Of a stretch of DNA of 10,063 bases, positions 1 to 8,648 are shown in pieces; position 1 is the first letter of the stretch, and each line of letters starts with the position of its first letter. A program made the position numbers and the translations under genes. The notes beneath the pieces are model-generated. The model was not told the DNA's origin. It searched no databases and was given only the letters and a program-made list of their open reading frames with translations. The stretch covers positions 1 to 10,063 of the forward strand of contig JAPEVF010001416.1 of NCBI GenBank assembly GCA_029747585.1, read 5' to 3'. Origin of the DNA: Pleurotus djamor. Its lineage: Eukaryota; Basidiomycota; Agaricomycetes; Agaricales; Pleurotaceae.

Positions 1-1
1 G

Positions 2-103
2 GGGGACGCAGAGACGAAGGCAGCGAAGGCGGCAACAACGATGGCGACTGAAGGGAACATGTCTGCTGGAGGAGTTAAACTTCGAGTAGTTGACTTGAAG
101 TAG
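2..103 (+). CDS. Possible C-terminal end of a gene cut by the window edge
   Basis: An open frame of 33 codons runs from the left edge to a TAG at 101-103. It is rich in Ala, Lys and Thr at first (AETKAAKAATTMATEGN) and ends VKLRVVDLK. I do not recognise it. An Ala/Lys-rich stretch in GC-rich sequence is compatible with a real C-terminus, but the piece is too short to tell from chance, and no splice site confirms it. If real, the gene lies upstream on the same strand as the GCP2 gene, about 1 kb away from it. Confidence 0.2.
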   Translation, partial: GDAETKAAKAATTMATEGNMSAGGVKLRVVDLK

Positions 104-1110
104 CTGAGAGAGGTGATGGCCTGGTTCTTCAAAGCCGAAAATACCCTTGTTTTTAAAGGCCATCCGGAAGGGCGCTTCCATTCTGGCTATTCTGACAAAA
201 TTGACGTGGTAAGGTCGGCCAACTCAGCGACGAGGGACTGGGAGCAGCATATCGGCGATCAGCCTTGTGAGTGGCTAACTAAGAAAATAGCCTAAAGTAG
301 CAAGTCAGAAAAGTTAGATCGACGGCATGCATTTTGTCAGATACATCGTACCAGATAAACTATTGCAAGGCGCCAGCGATGTCGAAGTCAAGACTTATCA
401 ATAGTCAGAATAGCGTACTGGCGCTGGCTGAATGAAAAGTCTAGAAAAACACCGATGGCTTGCTCAACTCCGGCTAACCATTGACCATTGTCATTTTGCA
501 GGGTCACGGATTGAGGCATGTAGCCTACATCATCCCATACTTCATCTTTCTGATCCTGCAGGTCAGTAAATGAGAATGCCATCTTTCACCTTGATCATAA
601 AGTAGAAGGGTGAATGTCTCTGAATGTGCTTGGAATGTGCATGTTGTATACGCGAACGGCCCGCGAGTTCGTAGCATCCAGGAGGCTGATTTCCTAGATT
701 TTAGTCAGCTTGAATTGCTTTGTGAAGGCCGGTAGAGCTTACGCACCTTGGCCTGAACTGTCTACAACATGTTCGACTGAAGTTACTGCGTTTTACGAAA
801 GTATCCTAGTCAAATTGAGTCTCGACGGTAGAATCATTCCGGGAGTTTGCCCCAACCGAGCTATCAAGGTGGAGGTTGAGTAAGATGTTTTCAAATGGCT
901 TTGGCTCGTAGAACATCCAACGTATTCAACGTCGAGTTCGCATTGAACTTTTCCACTTGAGAAGCAAAATTGAGAGGAAAGCTGTGGCGCTCGTGGTCTT
1001 CGCACAGACAAGCGCCCAGACGCGTCTTGCTCCTCCCCTCGATATCAATGGAAACGTACTCCCACCACTCTAAAACTTCGCGCAAAAAAAGACGTGACTG
1101 TAACTCTTAA
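104..1110. other. About 1 kb with no supportable gene
   Basis: Open frames here are short (60-72 codons), lie on both strands, and are not joined by convincing splice signals. The best is on the minus strand at 388-582 (64 codons, begins MAFSFTDLQDQKDE); its codon choice looks acceptable, but I recognise no family, and its start falls just before a possible branch-and-acceptor signal, so it could equally be an internal exon. The part nearest 1110 should hold the 5' flank, and probably a first short coding exon, of the GCP2 gene. One candidate start is the ATG at 1049, which would need an intron ending at the CAG at about 1180. Confidence 0.35.
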
Positions 1111-3545
1111 AGAATATACGAAGGTACGATAAAGCACCACGAATGGCCCGATGTTGAACCAACAAGCTCAAAGGTGTCAGTAAACTCGCGACGCGCTCAT
1201 GTTGATTTTGACAACGATTATCATTCACCTCGCGAAAGTCACGGTGCGTAATTTGAACAAGCACTTTCATGGCATTTTCTGACCTATATCCGTAGGTGAA
1301 CCATCATTCATCGCCGAAACTTCATTCGTTCGCGCGCCTCTAAACTCACGCGTCAGTTCAAGTCAATCCGTACCGAAACCGAAGGGGAAGGGCAAGGCCA
1401 GGCAGGAGGACCTTCAGTATGCTCCATTAGACATACAAGAGGCGCTGATTCTAGAGGATCTACTGTATATACTCATGGTGCGTATGAAGATGCCTCCGTT
1501 CTTCAATATGAACGTGACTGTTTGGCAGGGGATCGAGGCAACTTACATCACTCTTCATCCCGACCATGCCGATGATCACGATCCACTTGGGGGGATGAGA
1601 TTTACCGTCTCCTCATCGCTGGGTACGCTTTCCTAGCTAGATTAACTATGTCTAATGTCTGACGTGCTGCGTATGTTTTAGATCCGTCCCTCCGCGATCT
1701 AGTCGAACGTATACTTCCGCTAGGGACATACTACACCGCTATATCTGCTTTTGTGGAGAGTCGCAGTCATCTAGATTTTGGTTTAGTCAATCACGCATTA
1801 TGTGCCGCCATTCGCGACATGCTCAAGGTTGACGTTATTTCTCACGTGCATTAGCCTTTCGCTGAACTGTTTCTCTATATAATAGGACTACCAGACGCTC
1901 CTTTCACAGCTTGAACATGCCTTCAACACGTCTCCCCAGTTCTCGCTCCAAAAGCTATGGTTCTACATACATCCCACCGTCCATACACTTTCTCTTATCT
2001 ACCAACTCGTACTCGACCTCGGAAGCGCCGATAGTTCTTCAGCTGGGGACTCTTCGTCCTCGTCAGACTCAGACCTCGACCCGGAGGAGGAGGCACGTAA
2101 CGAAGCTTTGGGACTTGGTGGTGCAACGCTCAAAGCCGTACTGTCTGAGATTGATAAGAAGGGGATCGCGGGTGATGGGACGGCTATAGTTGTGAAGGGT
2201 GGAGAGGTTTTGAGCATCATCTATGAGAGGATGAGGAATATGTCGGGGGATCCTACCGCGCTGTCGCTGTACGGCACGCTATTGCATGCAGCTGGTAAGC
2301 CTTATATTGCTATGCTCCAGGTATGGGTCACCACCGGTCGCCTCTCCGATCCATATGAGGAGTTGCTGGTGAAGGAGAGTCGGTTCATCAATCGCGGGAT
2401 TTTGGAGTCGGATTATACGGACGAGTATTGGGAACGTCTGTATACGGTATGAATATCCCTCTTATAACGTGTACCTTCCTGACCCTAGGGTCTAGCTGCG
2501 GGATGGGTCCACATTGACCGCCAAACGCCAACAAGCGGGTGTTCCTCCTCCACGTCCTGCGAATGGACGATTACCTGGTGGTGCGTGTATACCACCATTG
2601 CTCGAAGGTTGGAAGCATAAAATCCTGTTGGCGGGGAAATACTTGAATGTCATCCGGGAGTGTGGTATCGAGGTCAGCAGGAATCAAGCTCAATCCGACA
2701 TTGATGATGTATCTATGGAGGATGAAAGGTATTTACCACGTCTTTTTATCATTCTCCACTTTCATTAACATAGCCAAGATTCTACCAATTTCTCCAGGAC
2801 GCGTATACACACGCCAACCAAACACTGCTGCAGCTGCTCCTGAAGGACCAAGAACTCATACCACGACTCCGCTCTCTCAAGCGATACTTCTTCCTGTCTC
2901 AATCATCCTTCATCACACACCTCCTGGATCTTGCGCACGGCGAACTGCGGAAGTCGGCGAAATCAGCGTCATTGGTTCGACTACAAAGCCTGTTGGAGAT
3001 GGCGCTGAACACGGATGTCCAAGGGGAAGATACGCTGTACCGAGAGGATCTGAAAGTCGTCATGTCACCGAGTGGGTTGTACGAGTGGTTGATCAAGGTG
3101 GTCAGCGTGAACGGCTCGATTAGCACAGAGGAAGGAGAACGAGATGGGGAATATGGTCATGATGAGCATAAGAAAGAGAAGGATAGAGAGAAAGATGACA
3201 AGAAATCTATGCAAGGTGCGGTTCATCGACCAGTTCCCTTTCCACCTACTCATTTCTTACCTCGCATCCCTAGCCATCGATGCTCTGTCCCTTGATTACA
3301 ACGTCAAATTCCCTCTTTCCTTGGTAATATCGCGCAAGACCATCCTTCGCTACCAACTCCTCTTTCGCTTCCTCCNTCTNCCTCNNNCCCACTCCTCCGT
3401 TCCTCACCCCACCCCAAAAGTCCCTCCATTCTCATCGGCCGCCTCTACAGCACCCCGAAAAAATTCCACACACGAGTCATCGTCAAGAATCATTAATCAA
3501 GATCCAATATACCCACCAACCGCTTCATTCCAGAATTCGCACTAG
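1111..3545 (+). CDS. GCP2: Gamma-tubulin complex component 2 (GCP2/Spc97 family), eight exons, broken at its 3' end
   Basis: GCP2 pairs with GCP3 and two gamma-tubulins in the gamma-tubulin small complex, which nucleates microtubules at the spindle pole body. Exons with consistent phase: 1111-1243, 1296-1477, 1529-1622, 1682-1827, 1886-2446, 2496-2728, 2779-3215 and 3274 onward; introns are 49-59 nt. Numbering from 1111, residues 86-105 hold the conserved start of the GCP N-terminal domain (IQEALILEDLLYILM). Then come NHALCAAIRDMLKDYQTLL and KLWFYIHPTVHTL, an acidic Ser/Asp linker, ESRFINRGILESDYTDEYWE, PGGACIPPLLEGWKHKILLA, KYLNVIRECGIEV, DERFYQFLQDAYTHAN and RLRSLKRYFFLSQSSFITHL. The C-terminal domain opens at about residue 596 with IDALSLDYNVKFPLSLVISR, then RYQLLFRFL, and homology stops at residue 629, exactly at ambiguous bases 3376-3387. 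The frame stays open to a TAG at 3545, but that tail is Pro/Ser-rich and unrelated. Family members have roughly 850-900 residues, so about 250, including most of the gamma-tubulin-binding domain, are missing. No in-frame ATG lies between 1111 and 1243, so a further 5' exon is expected. Confidence 0.93.
3376..3387. other. Cluster of ambiguous bases at the point where GCP2 homology ends
   Basis: Single N at 3376 and 3380 and three N at 3385-3387 sit within a C/T-rich run. Upstream sequence encodes conserved GCP2; downstream sequence does not encode the expected continuation in any of the three forward frames. The Ns therefore mark either poor base calls in low-complexity sequence or a join between unrelated reads. 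Confidence 0.9.
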
Positions 3546-4129
3546 CGTAAATGAGTCGGATTCAGCGTCAAGTAAGCTTTTTTCCACCGATCATCTTCCA
3601 TCTTCATGTATCATTCCTTTTCTAGCGCAACGACATACCGATCTGGGATAGCCGATGACACCTAAATATTTTCAAGGGTGTCTTCTCTCGTTTTGTTTCC
3701 CTCACTCTGCCTGACATGAGCTTAGATACAACAGAAATTTTGTGCCCTCTTCTTTTGGTGTTTGTTGCGATTGTGATTTCGGCAAAGGTACTGATACGCC
3801 TCGTTACCCAACAATCCAGAGTCTTGGAACCTTCGACCTGCGAGTTCGCCGTTGTCATCGGTGTCCGAGGGGTGTTGATAGTTGTCGGCGGTGTTGCACA
3901 GTGAGGTGAGTCCCAATTTGTATACAAACATTCATTCATCTACTGATCTTCTCATTACGTCTCGGTCTAGTCGTGTTGAATGTCGAATTAACGAAAGTCT
4001 TTGTGTACCCATCCCAATAAGGTACAAAATACACTATTCATCACATTACTTCGATGCCGATCTCAAACAATAAGAAACAAGCAAAGTCCCAAAACAACAA
4101 GAATACGAGAAAACGAAGTAAAGGATGGT
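3546..4129. other. Non-coding interval between converging genes
   Basis: No supportable gene. An intron-like interval on the plus strand (GTAAGC at 3571 to TTCTAG at about 3626) would join a tiny open frame beginning ATGAGTCGG, which ends soon after. A 62-codon hydrophobic frame at 3716-3904 overlaps a 105-codon minus-strand frame, and neither has a family match that I recognise. The part next to 4129, read on the minus strand, is T-rich and looks like the 3' untranslated region of the minus-strand gene model that ends at 4130. Confidence 0.4.
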
Positions 4130-5155
4130 CTACTCTTGCCTTCCGTTCGACCCATGACGCATGACGGCATCGTCATGAACATTCCGACCCCGTGAACGAC
4201 TCCTCCTTCCCATCACCGATCGAGCGTCAGAGTCTGGTTCTGATGTATCGGATAACGGACTAGCTACGCACGCGACGTCGCGTTAATCGTCTATCGGGAC
4301 CGAGAGGGATGAAGCACTTACTGGATGGAATGCATCTAATGACGATGACGTCGAGAGATGTGTGGTCCGAGTGACAAGGAGCCTGCGAGATCAAGGACAA
4401 CACGTCGACTTGGTCCTGGACGTCTACGGGCGTGGCTACAACACAACAAGGGACTGGTCTCAATTGGGGGCCTGCGGAGACATGTCAAGCCAACACCTAC
4501 CAGCACCTCTCGTCTCCCCATCGTGGCTGCGCCGCAGGACAGCCTGAATCCTGGCTGCGACAAACCGGATGCCTAGGAATGGCCAAGTATCAGACTTGGA
4601 GACGATGGGGCATGCTCAACTACCTTGGATTTCGTGACGGCTCCAAGCCATCTCTTGGTGCCCCCTCGAAGCGAAGCCATTCTCTGGCAAAGCGGAGAGA
4701 GTTCGGGTGACGGTGGTGGTGCCGGCGCACACTGGGTAAGGGAGATGGTCGAGGCATTGAACATGAGCAAGATGGATGAGTGATGAGTGATGGGTACCTG
4801 GGTGATGGGGGGGCTGAGTCAAAGGCTGGCCAACACAATTAGTACGTACGATTGACCATGTCGAGTAGAGCAAACCCCCCAATTCAATGATCTTCCCCAT
4901 TCGTTCGTGTCGTAAGACTGGCTCCAGAACCATTGAGCTTACTTCCAAGATCTCTCGGAAAACTCCGTCGATGTGTTCGCATGTGGTGTGAGGGGTGCCT
5001 GGTGTGCGCAATACGTATGAGAAGTTAATTTTGTGATTTGTGAGCTTCCTTGAATCCTTCTGGTGATGGTGCTGCGAGTTGCTGTGTGTGTGCTTCTTTG
5101 AAACTAACATCGAAGCGTACCTGGATGCTGTCAAGGGGGACAACGGGGAATCCAT
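4130..5155 (-). CDS. Unrecognised protein of 283 residues, four-exon model
   Basis: Reading on the minus strand, exons 5155-4624, 4572-4501, 4435-4322 and 4263-4130 join with matching phases (each junction splits a codon 1+2) to give 284 codons ending in TAG at 4132-4130. Introns are 4623-4573 (51 nt, CTGAT branch), 4500-4436 (65 nt) and 4321-4264 (58 nt, GTAAGT donor, GATTAAC branch, GCGTAG acceptor). The first exon is one open frame of 177 codons, His/Ser/Thr-rich in places, with a more ordered stretch around EHIDGVFREILEVSSMVLEP. Middle exons read IRFVAARIQAVLRRSHDG and TPVDVQDQVDVLSLISQ. The C-terminus is a charged, Ser/Arg-rich tail (SDTSEPDSDARSVMGRRSR). No signal peptide, membrane segment or known domain is evident. 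The first exon also contains alternative introns, for example a GTACGT donor near 4852, so its left part is uncertain. It converges with the GCP2 gene. I assign no function. Confidence 0.35.
4153..4177. repeat. Direct and inverted copies of CATGACG
   Basis: CATGACG occurs twice head to tail (4153-4159 and 4160-4166), and its reverse complement CGTCATG follows after a 4-base spacer (4171-4177), giving a 7-bp perfect stem with loop GCAT. It lies inside the last exon of the minus-strand gene model, so it may simply be coding sequence. Confidence 0.5.
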
Positions 5156-5606
5156 GTCAATATTCCAGAAATGGGCTATGCGGACTTGGTGGAATTTTAA
5201 TCAGGATCCACCACACTAGAACCAGTGTACACTGGAGACCCCAATGATCGGAGCCCTTGTCGTCGGCAATAGCGACGAACGTGTGTCGTGATGCCCATAT
5301 GGCAGAGTACAGTCCATGAGCGCACCGAAATTGTAAAGGTGATAATATCTGTATGGGTACGAGTTTGATTCATGAAGTCGAAGGTCGAAAGCAGAGATGA
5401 ATTAAAATCAAGGTCGGTATCTTGACGCAATCGAATTGACTCCAAAATGAAGTGAGAAACACAACACCTTGCGATGGAGCAATCAACAGTCAAAGGGATG
5501 TGCTCATGAGTGGAAGTTCAGGAAAGCTTGGATGACCATTTTTGTCGTGGTCGAGCTACTCTGTACTATGTACATGTCCTCCGAGCTCAATGAGAAACGC
5601 GATCGT
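5156..5606. other. Interval with no supportable gene
   Basis: A minus-strand frame at 5493-5197 (98 codons) shows no recognisable domain and no clear splice link to the gene model ending upstream of it. The sequence probably contains the 5' flank of that minus-strand model. Apart from the palindrome at 5222-5235, I see nothing definite here. Confidence 0.35.
5222..5235. repeat. Perfect 14-bp palindrome
   Basis: CCAGTGTACACTGG is its own reverse complement over all 14 bases. It lies about 70 bases upstream of the proposed start of the minus-strand gene at 5155, where a dimeric regulator could bind. That role is inference; no second copy was noticed nearby. Confidence 0.45.
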
Positions 5607-5860
5607 TTAAATGATTTGAGTATGGTCGGTGTAAGCGAAACGTTTGAGGCCAGTCAACGACTTTGCACAAAGGATCGTCTGTTCAGTTTCGTCGCTCATT
5701 GCATCCCATTCCGCTTCAAGTACAAGCAATTCATGCGCGCTATCTTACTACGAGTAGAGTAGTCAACACGAGTATTGGGCATAATACTGTCTATGACTTA
5801 CCGAACAAAGGTGGTTGAGGTCTGTATGGATGATCGCTTCGAGTCGGTTCAGACTCGGCG
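5607..5860 (-). CDS. Possible two-exon fragment, unrecognised
   Basis: On the minus strand an exon beginning at about 5860 (SEPTRSDHPYRPQPPLF) ends in a good GTAAGT donor at 5801. The intron 5801-5744 (58 nt) has a TTGAC branch and an AG acceptor at 5744. It joins in phase to 5743-5607, which reads SAHELLVLEAEWDAMSDETE followed by QTILCAKSLTGLKRF and ends in TAA at 5609-5607. The peptide has protein-like composition, but no family is recognised and no consistent exon further upstream could be found. Overlapping plus-strand frames look about as plausible, so this may not be a gene. Confidence 0.2.
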
Positions 5861-5863
5861 CAG

Positions 5864-6110
5864 GTAAGTTTCAGTCAAGTCAATCTTTTCTGATGCTTCT
5901 AAGGATATCTTACGCTCTTTATCCAAGTCTTTCAGTACTTACAGGGAGATACAACAACTCTTATCGCTTCTCCAGGCTGATTCCGAGCGAAGAAGACGGT
6001 TGCGAACAAGTTCGATCGGTTCAGGAGACACAGGGGGTCGACTTCGGCCGCTCCGTTTCTCAACATTCCGTCGTCGGAATCACGCTTTTGAGTTCGTTAC
6101 GACGCTTTAA
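5864..6110 (+). CDS. Possible exon encoding a short coiled-coil-like peptide
   Basis: A plus-strand intron-like interval at 5864-5903 (GTAAGT donor, CTGATG branch, TCTAAG acceptor, only 40 nt) precedes an open frame of 68 codons at 5904-6110. It begins DILRSLSKSFSTYREIQQLL, has Leu spacing suggestive of a short helix, then an Arg-rich stretch, and ends in TAA. The preceding exon in the required phase meets a stop close by, so no complete gene can be built. An alternative plus-strand frame (5815-6171, 118 codons) is open through the same DNA without splicing. Unrecognised. Confidence 0.2.
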
Positions 6111-6180
6111 GCAGAAAGGAAGAGTATTAATATTCATTTCCGTGACTTTGACCGTGCCAATGGATATCTAGGTATGTCTC

Positions 6181-6837
6181 ATTCTTTCTGCCCCCGGAAC
6201 ACAATTCCGGGCCGACTGATTTACTACTTTCCAATACAACTGAATACGCGCTTTCTATGCGGCTATTAAGTATACTTTACTTTAATCTCAGCTGTGCTAT
6301 TGCGGCTGGAGTATGCACGCCAAAGTATAAACATCCAACTAACACAAGCTTCGGTTGAAATGTAATGATCGCGTCGCAGTAAAGTGGAGAGGTTCAAGGA
6401 CTCGAATAATTTGATGCGTCTATTCGTGGCTAGCCCAAATTCAGTCTAAGCTACGGAGATATCGTTGACGAAGCTAACATGAAGCTGTCAGCCGGAGCAA
6501 GCTACCTATGGTCGAAGTGGAGAGCCAATTCTCCAACAATCATGTACTTGGGTAAACGAACGACGACACTGAATCTACGTGGCTACGACAGTTTTCCAAA
6601 GGCATGCGTACGGTCGGAGGTAGCAAGGGAGCAGCGGAATCCTGACTAAACAAGTGTATCAGCGCGCCGTACAATGTCAAATGGAGAGGGACAACTCACA
6701 ATTACTCGGTGGACGTTGTCACTTCTGTGTGAATGGACTCCAAGACGCAGACTGCGTGTGGACCAGTCCTACAGCCAGAGAAGAGTCAAGCTGTGACTTG
6801 AAGCGGTGAATGGAAGTGATCTCAGGTCAGAGACGCG
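6181..6837. other. Non-coding interval with a minus-strand intron-like element
   Basis: The first half is AT-rich and full of stops in all frames. On the minus strand, 6699-6646 is a well-formed 54-nt intron (GTGAGT donor, CTGATAC branch, GTTTAG acceptor), followed by an open stretch reading QDSAAPLLPPTVRMPLENC on to about 6550, where it stops. This hints at a leftward transcript, but I could not extend it into a gene. Confidence 0.3.
6193..6211. repeat. Small perfect hairpin, 7-bp stem
   Basis: CCCGGAA at 6193-6199 and TTCCGGG at 6205-6211 form a perfect stem around the 5-base loop CACAA, in otherwise AT-rich non-coding DNA. In a fungal nuclear genome this is not a terminator, and its role is unknown. 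Confidence 0.4.
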
Positions 6838-7020
6838 TTGACGGTGGTGGAATGTGGAGGGGAAACCTTGGTATCGAGGGGACAGGACGAAGCAAATGGA
6901 ATTGAGGGGAAAGTCGGTCGAAAGGACAAGTGGGATGACTACGAAGTGGAGAGAAAGAGACGGAGAGAGGCAGGGTGGGGAAGATGGGGGGAAGGAAGAA
7001 AGGATGGAGGAGGTACCTGG
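6838..7020 (-). promoter_or_regulatory. Purine-rich tract, pyrimidine-rich on the minus strand
   Basis: The plus strand is dominated by G and A with very few pyrimidine runs (for example GTGGGGAAGATGGGGGGAAG). Read on the minus strand it is a CT-rich stretch of the type often found just upstream of transcription starts in filamentous fungi. With the intron-like interval at 6699-6646 to its left, it could be the promoter region of a leftward transcript. Frames through it on both strands are low-complexity and not credible proteins. Confidence 0.25.
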
Positions 7021-7181
7021 TACGCAGCTGCATGTTCGTCGGACTTGGACTTGTTGCCGTCTGACTCATCGCAATATAGATTCAATCTCTCTTCTTCCTT
7101 TCTGGTAACTACTTGATCTGACAACATTATTTCCGCGGGTACACACGCTCAGGAAACAAGCTTCGGACACGGCGTTTGAGA

Positions 7182-7208
7182 ATTAGGGCACGAAGACAGT
7201 GCCCTAAT
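7182..7208. repeat. Perfect 10-bp inverted repeat with 7-base spacer
   Basis: ATTAGGGCAC at 7182-7191 and GTGCCCTAAT at 7199-7208 are exact reverse complements, separated by GAAGACA. The repeat is followed by an AT-rich stretch and then, about 80 bases on, by the TATA box at 7287. The position fits an upstream regulatory site or a transcript hairpin; the first is more likely because it lies outside the presumed transcript. Confidence 0.6.
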
Positions 7209-7286
7209 ATCATTTTCTGAATATTGTTATATAAATTAAAATCCTGAGTATCCAGCCGACCACAACAGATGCAAGCATGCAGAACG

Positions 7287-7294
7287 TATAAAAG
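7287..7294 (+). promoter_or_regulatory. TATA box
   Basis: TATAAAAG is a full match to the eukaryotic TATA consensus. It is followed about 30 bases later by a CT-rich stretch (CCTTTCTCTCAACTTCC) of the kind seen at fungal transcription starts, then by ATG codons at 7334 and 7347. It is the best promoter signal in the window and faces the intron-rich region to its right. Confidence 0.6.
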
Positions 7295-7633
7295 GCTGAC
7301 TTGAGCGAGCCTTTCTCTCAACTTCCCCCCACCATGTCCCGTCATTATGCCAGCACGCTTTACCACCATTGTTTGCGCTGGGCTCGCCGTCCATCCTTCT
7401 ATCTTCCTTCTTCTACCACTTTCTCCTCCTCGTACTCTTCTATCATCCCCTTCGAGGCGTAACTATCCTTCTTTATTCTACCTTACACTTACCCCTTGGT
7501 ATGCCTTTCTCCATCCATTCGTGCTTCTTGTTGCTGACTCCTGTCTTGATTAGGGACGTCGTCGGGACTTGTAGCCCACGCGCTACCCAAAGCGCCCAAC
7601 CTACTCTTTCCTCTTGCCGTCACCATCTAAGGT

Positions 7634-8277
7634 ATGTCAAAGTTTCGTGACGAGTTAAGGAGCCGCGCTGACGATTCCACTATATTAGATTCACCTATTC
7701 TTACATTCGCGTCGCATTGGCTTGAAGATTCTCGCATTTCCGAAGCATGGACTTGCGGATTATCTGTAAGTTTTCACTCTTTCATCTCTCATCTTTTTTC
7801 TCATCATCATCATCATCATCTATCCAGGATCCCTCCTCTTCGAGGCTCTCTACCTTGGGGCTCGAAACTATGAGCTACTGCTCGGCCTTTCACGCTGCTC
7901 TGTAAGTACTTTCAAAGTTCTTGTGTCATCAACCGAAGTCTTATCCTTCTTCTAGTTGCCAGACGCCAGTCTAGATCCTCCCTCCTTGTCGTGGACCGCC
8001 GCCTGCCCTTCCTTTCCTTTCCGGCAAAAGGAAGCCTCACCCCTCGAGTGACGAAAAGCAAGGTGGGACCTTCAACGGGTCATGTTCTTCCTGGTCCACG
8101 CGCCAGTCTTCATGTTAACTTGGTGATTGGTATGTCTTTTTCCCATCCATTCTCTCTCGTATCTCAACGTTCTAACTACCTGATATGTACCTTCCAGACA
8201 CTTCCTACACAAAGTACGGAATCACCGTTCAATCCCCAGGTTGGTTCGCATCGGGGTTCTTGCCATTGCGGACATGA
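7634..8277 (+). CDS. Unrecognised four-exon sub-model, 150 residues
   Basis: If translation starts at the ATG at 7634, inside what otherwise looks like an intron, exons 7634-7765, 7828-7901, 7963-8129 and 8198-8277 join in phase to give 151 codons ending in TGA. The protein begins MSKFRDELRSRADDSTILDS and ends in a stretch containing DTSYTKYGITVQSPGWF. It requires the acceptor at 7962 rather than the stronger one at 7955. There is no recognised domain. The consistent phases favour it; the need to ignore the very good intron 7632-7688 argues against it. It overlaps, and is an alternative to, the degenerate reading of this region. Confidence 0.25.
7801..7820 (+). repeat. TCA trinucleotide microsatellite
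   Basis: Six full copies of TCA and a partial one lie inside the intron 7766-7827, directly after a T-rich run. If the intron were not spliced, one reading frame would show a run of six His, which is an artefact of this repeat. Confidence 0.8.
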
Positions 8278-8648
8278 ACTTGGACTCGTCGCGGATCGTT
8301 GACACGACCCCTCTCTCTCTCATGTTGCCTACGACCACGGCGGTCGTTTGGACATGCTACCCACGCGCCGTCTTTGTCCCCATCAAGTATTTGGATCTTA
8401 TTATGTGGCTGGGATCCCACCGCGACGGCTGGTTAACCTTTGGTAAGTCTCACGGTATTCTTTTCATTTCCTTGTCATTGTTGAACTGACTCTATCTATC
8501 TTTACCTCTAGTCAAGCCAGCCGCGGGACCATCCCCTTTCGTATGAACGTCCTAACTTTGTATATTGAGCATGGACCATGAACCTTGTGAGTTGTATTTC
8601 CCATTCATCTAGTTTTCGAATGATCAATCTGACCTTTATCTCTTTTAG

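Noticed and set aside
1911..2220. Frames at 1911-2189 (plus) and 2220-1999 (minus)
   Set aside because: They are shadows of the fifth GCP2 exon, whose true frame shows clear family conservation across this interval.
2899..3253. Minus-strand and alternative plus-strand frames over the seventh GCP2 exon
   Set aside because: They overlap the conserved frame carrying RLRSLKRYFFLSQSS and the acidic/basic linker, and have no domain of their own.
3716..3904. Hydrophobic 62-codon frame resembling a small membrane protein
   Set aside because: It is overlapped by a longer minus-strand frame, has no splice or promoter context, and its composition follows from T-rich DNA.
6827..7127. Several 60-92 codon frames in the purine-rich tract
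   Set aside because: Low-complexity Glu/Lys/Arg/Gly or Pro/Ser/Leu translations on both strands reflect base composition, not coding.
7764..7870. Run of six His codons suggesting a metal-binding protein
   Set aside because: It comes from the TCA microsatellite inside the intron 7766-7827.
8198..8277. Resemblance of DTSYTKYGITVQSPGWF to the heme-binding (DOMON) region of fungal dehydrogenases
   Set aside because: The similarity covers only a few residues, the frame stops immediately afterwards, and no heme ligands can be placed.
7334..8648. Idea that the hydrophobic exon translations are a wax-synthase-like membrane acyltransferase
   Set aside because: No diagnostic motif was found in any frame; hydrophobic translations are expected from T/C-rich sequence.
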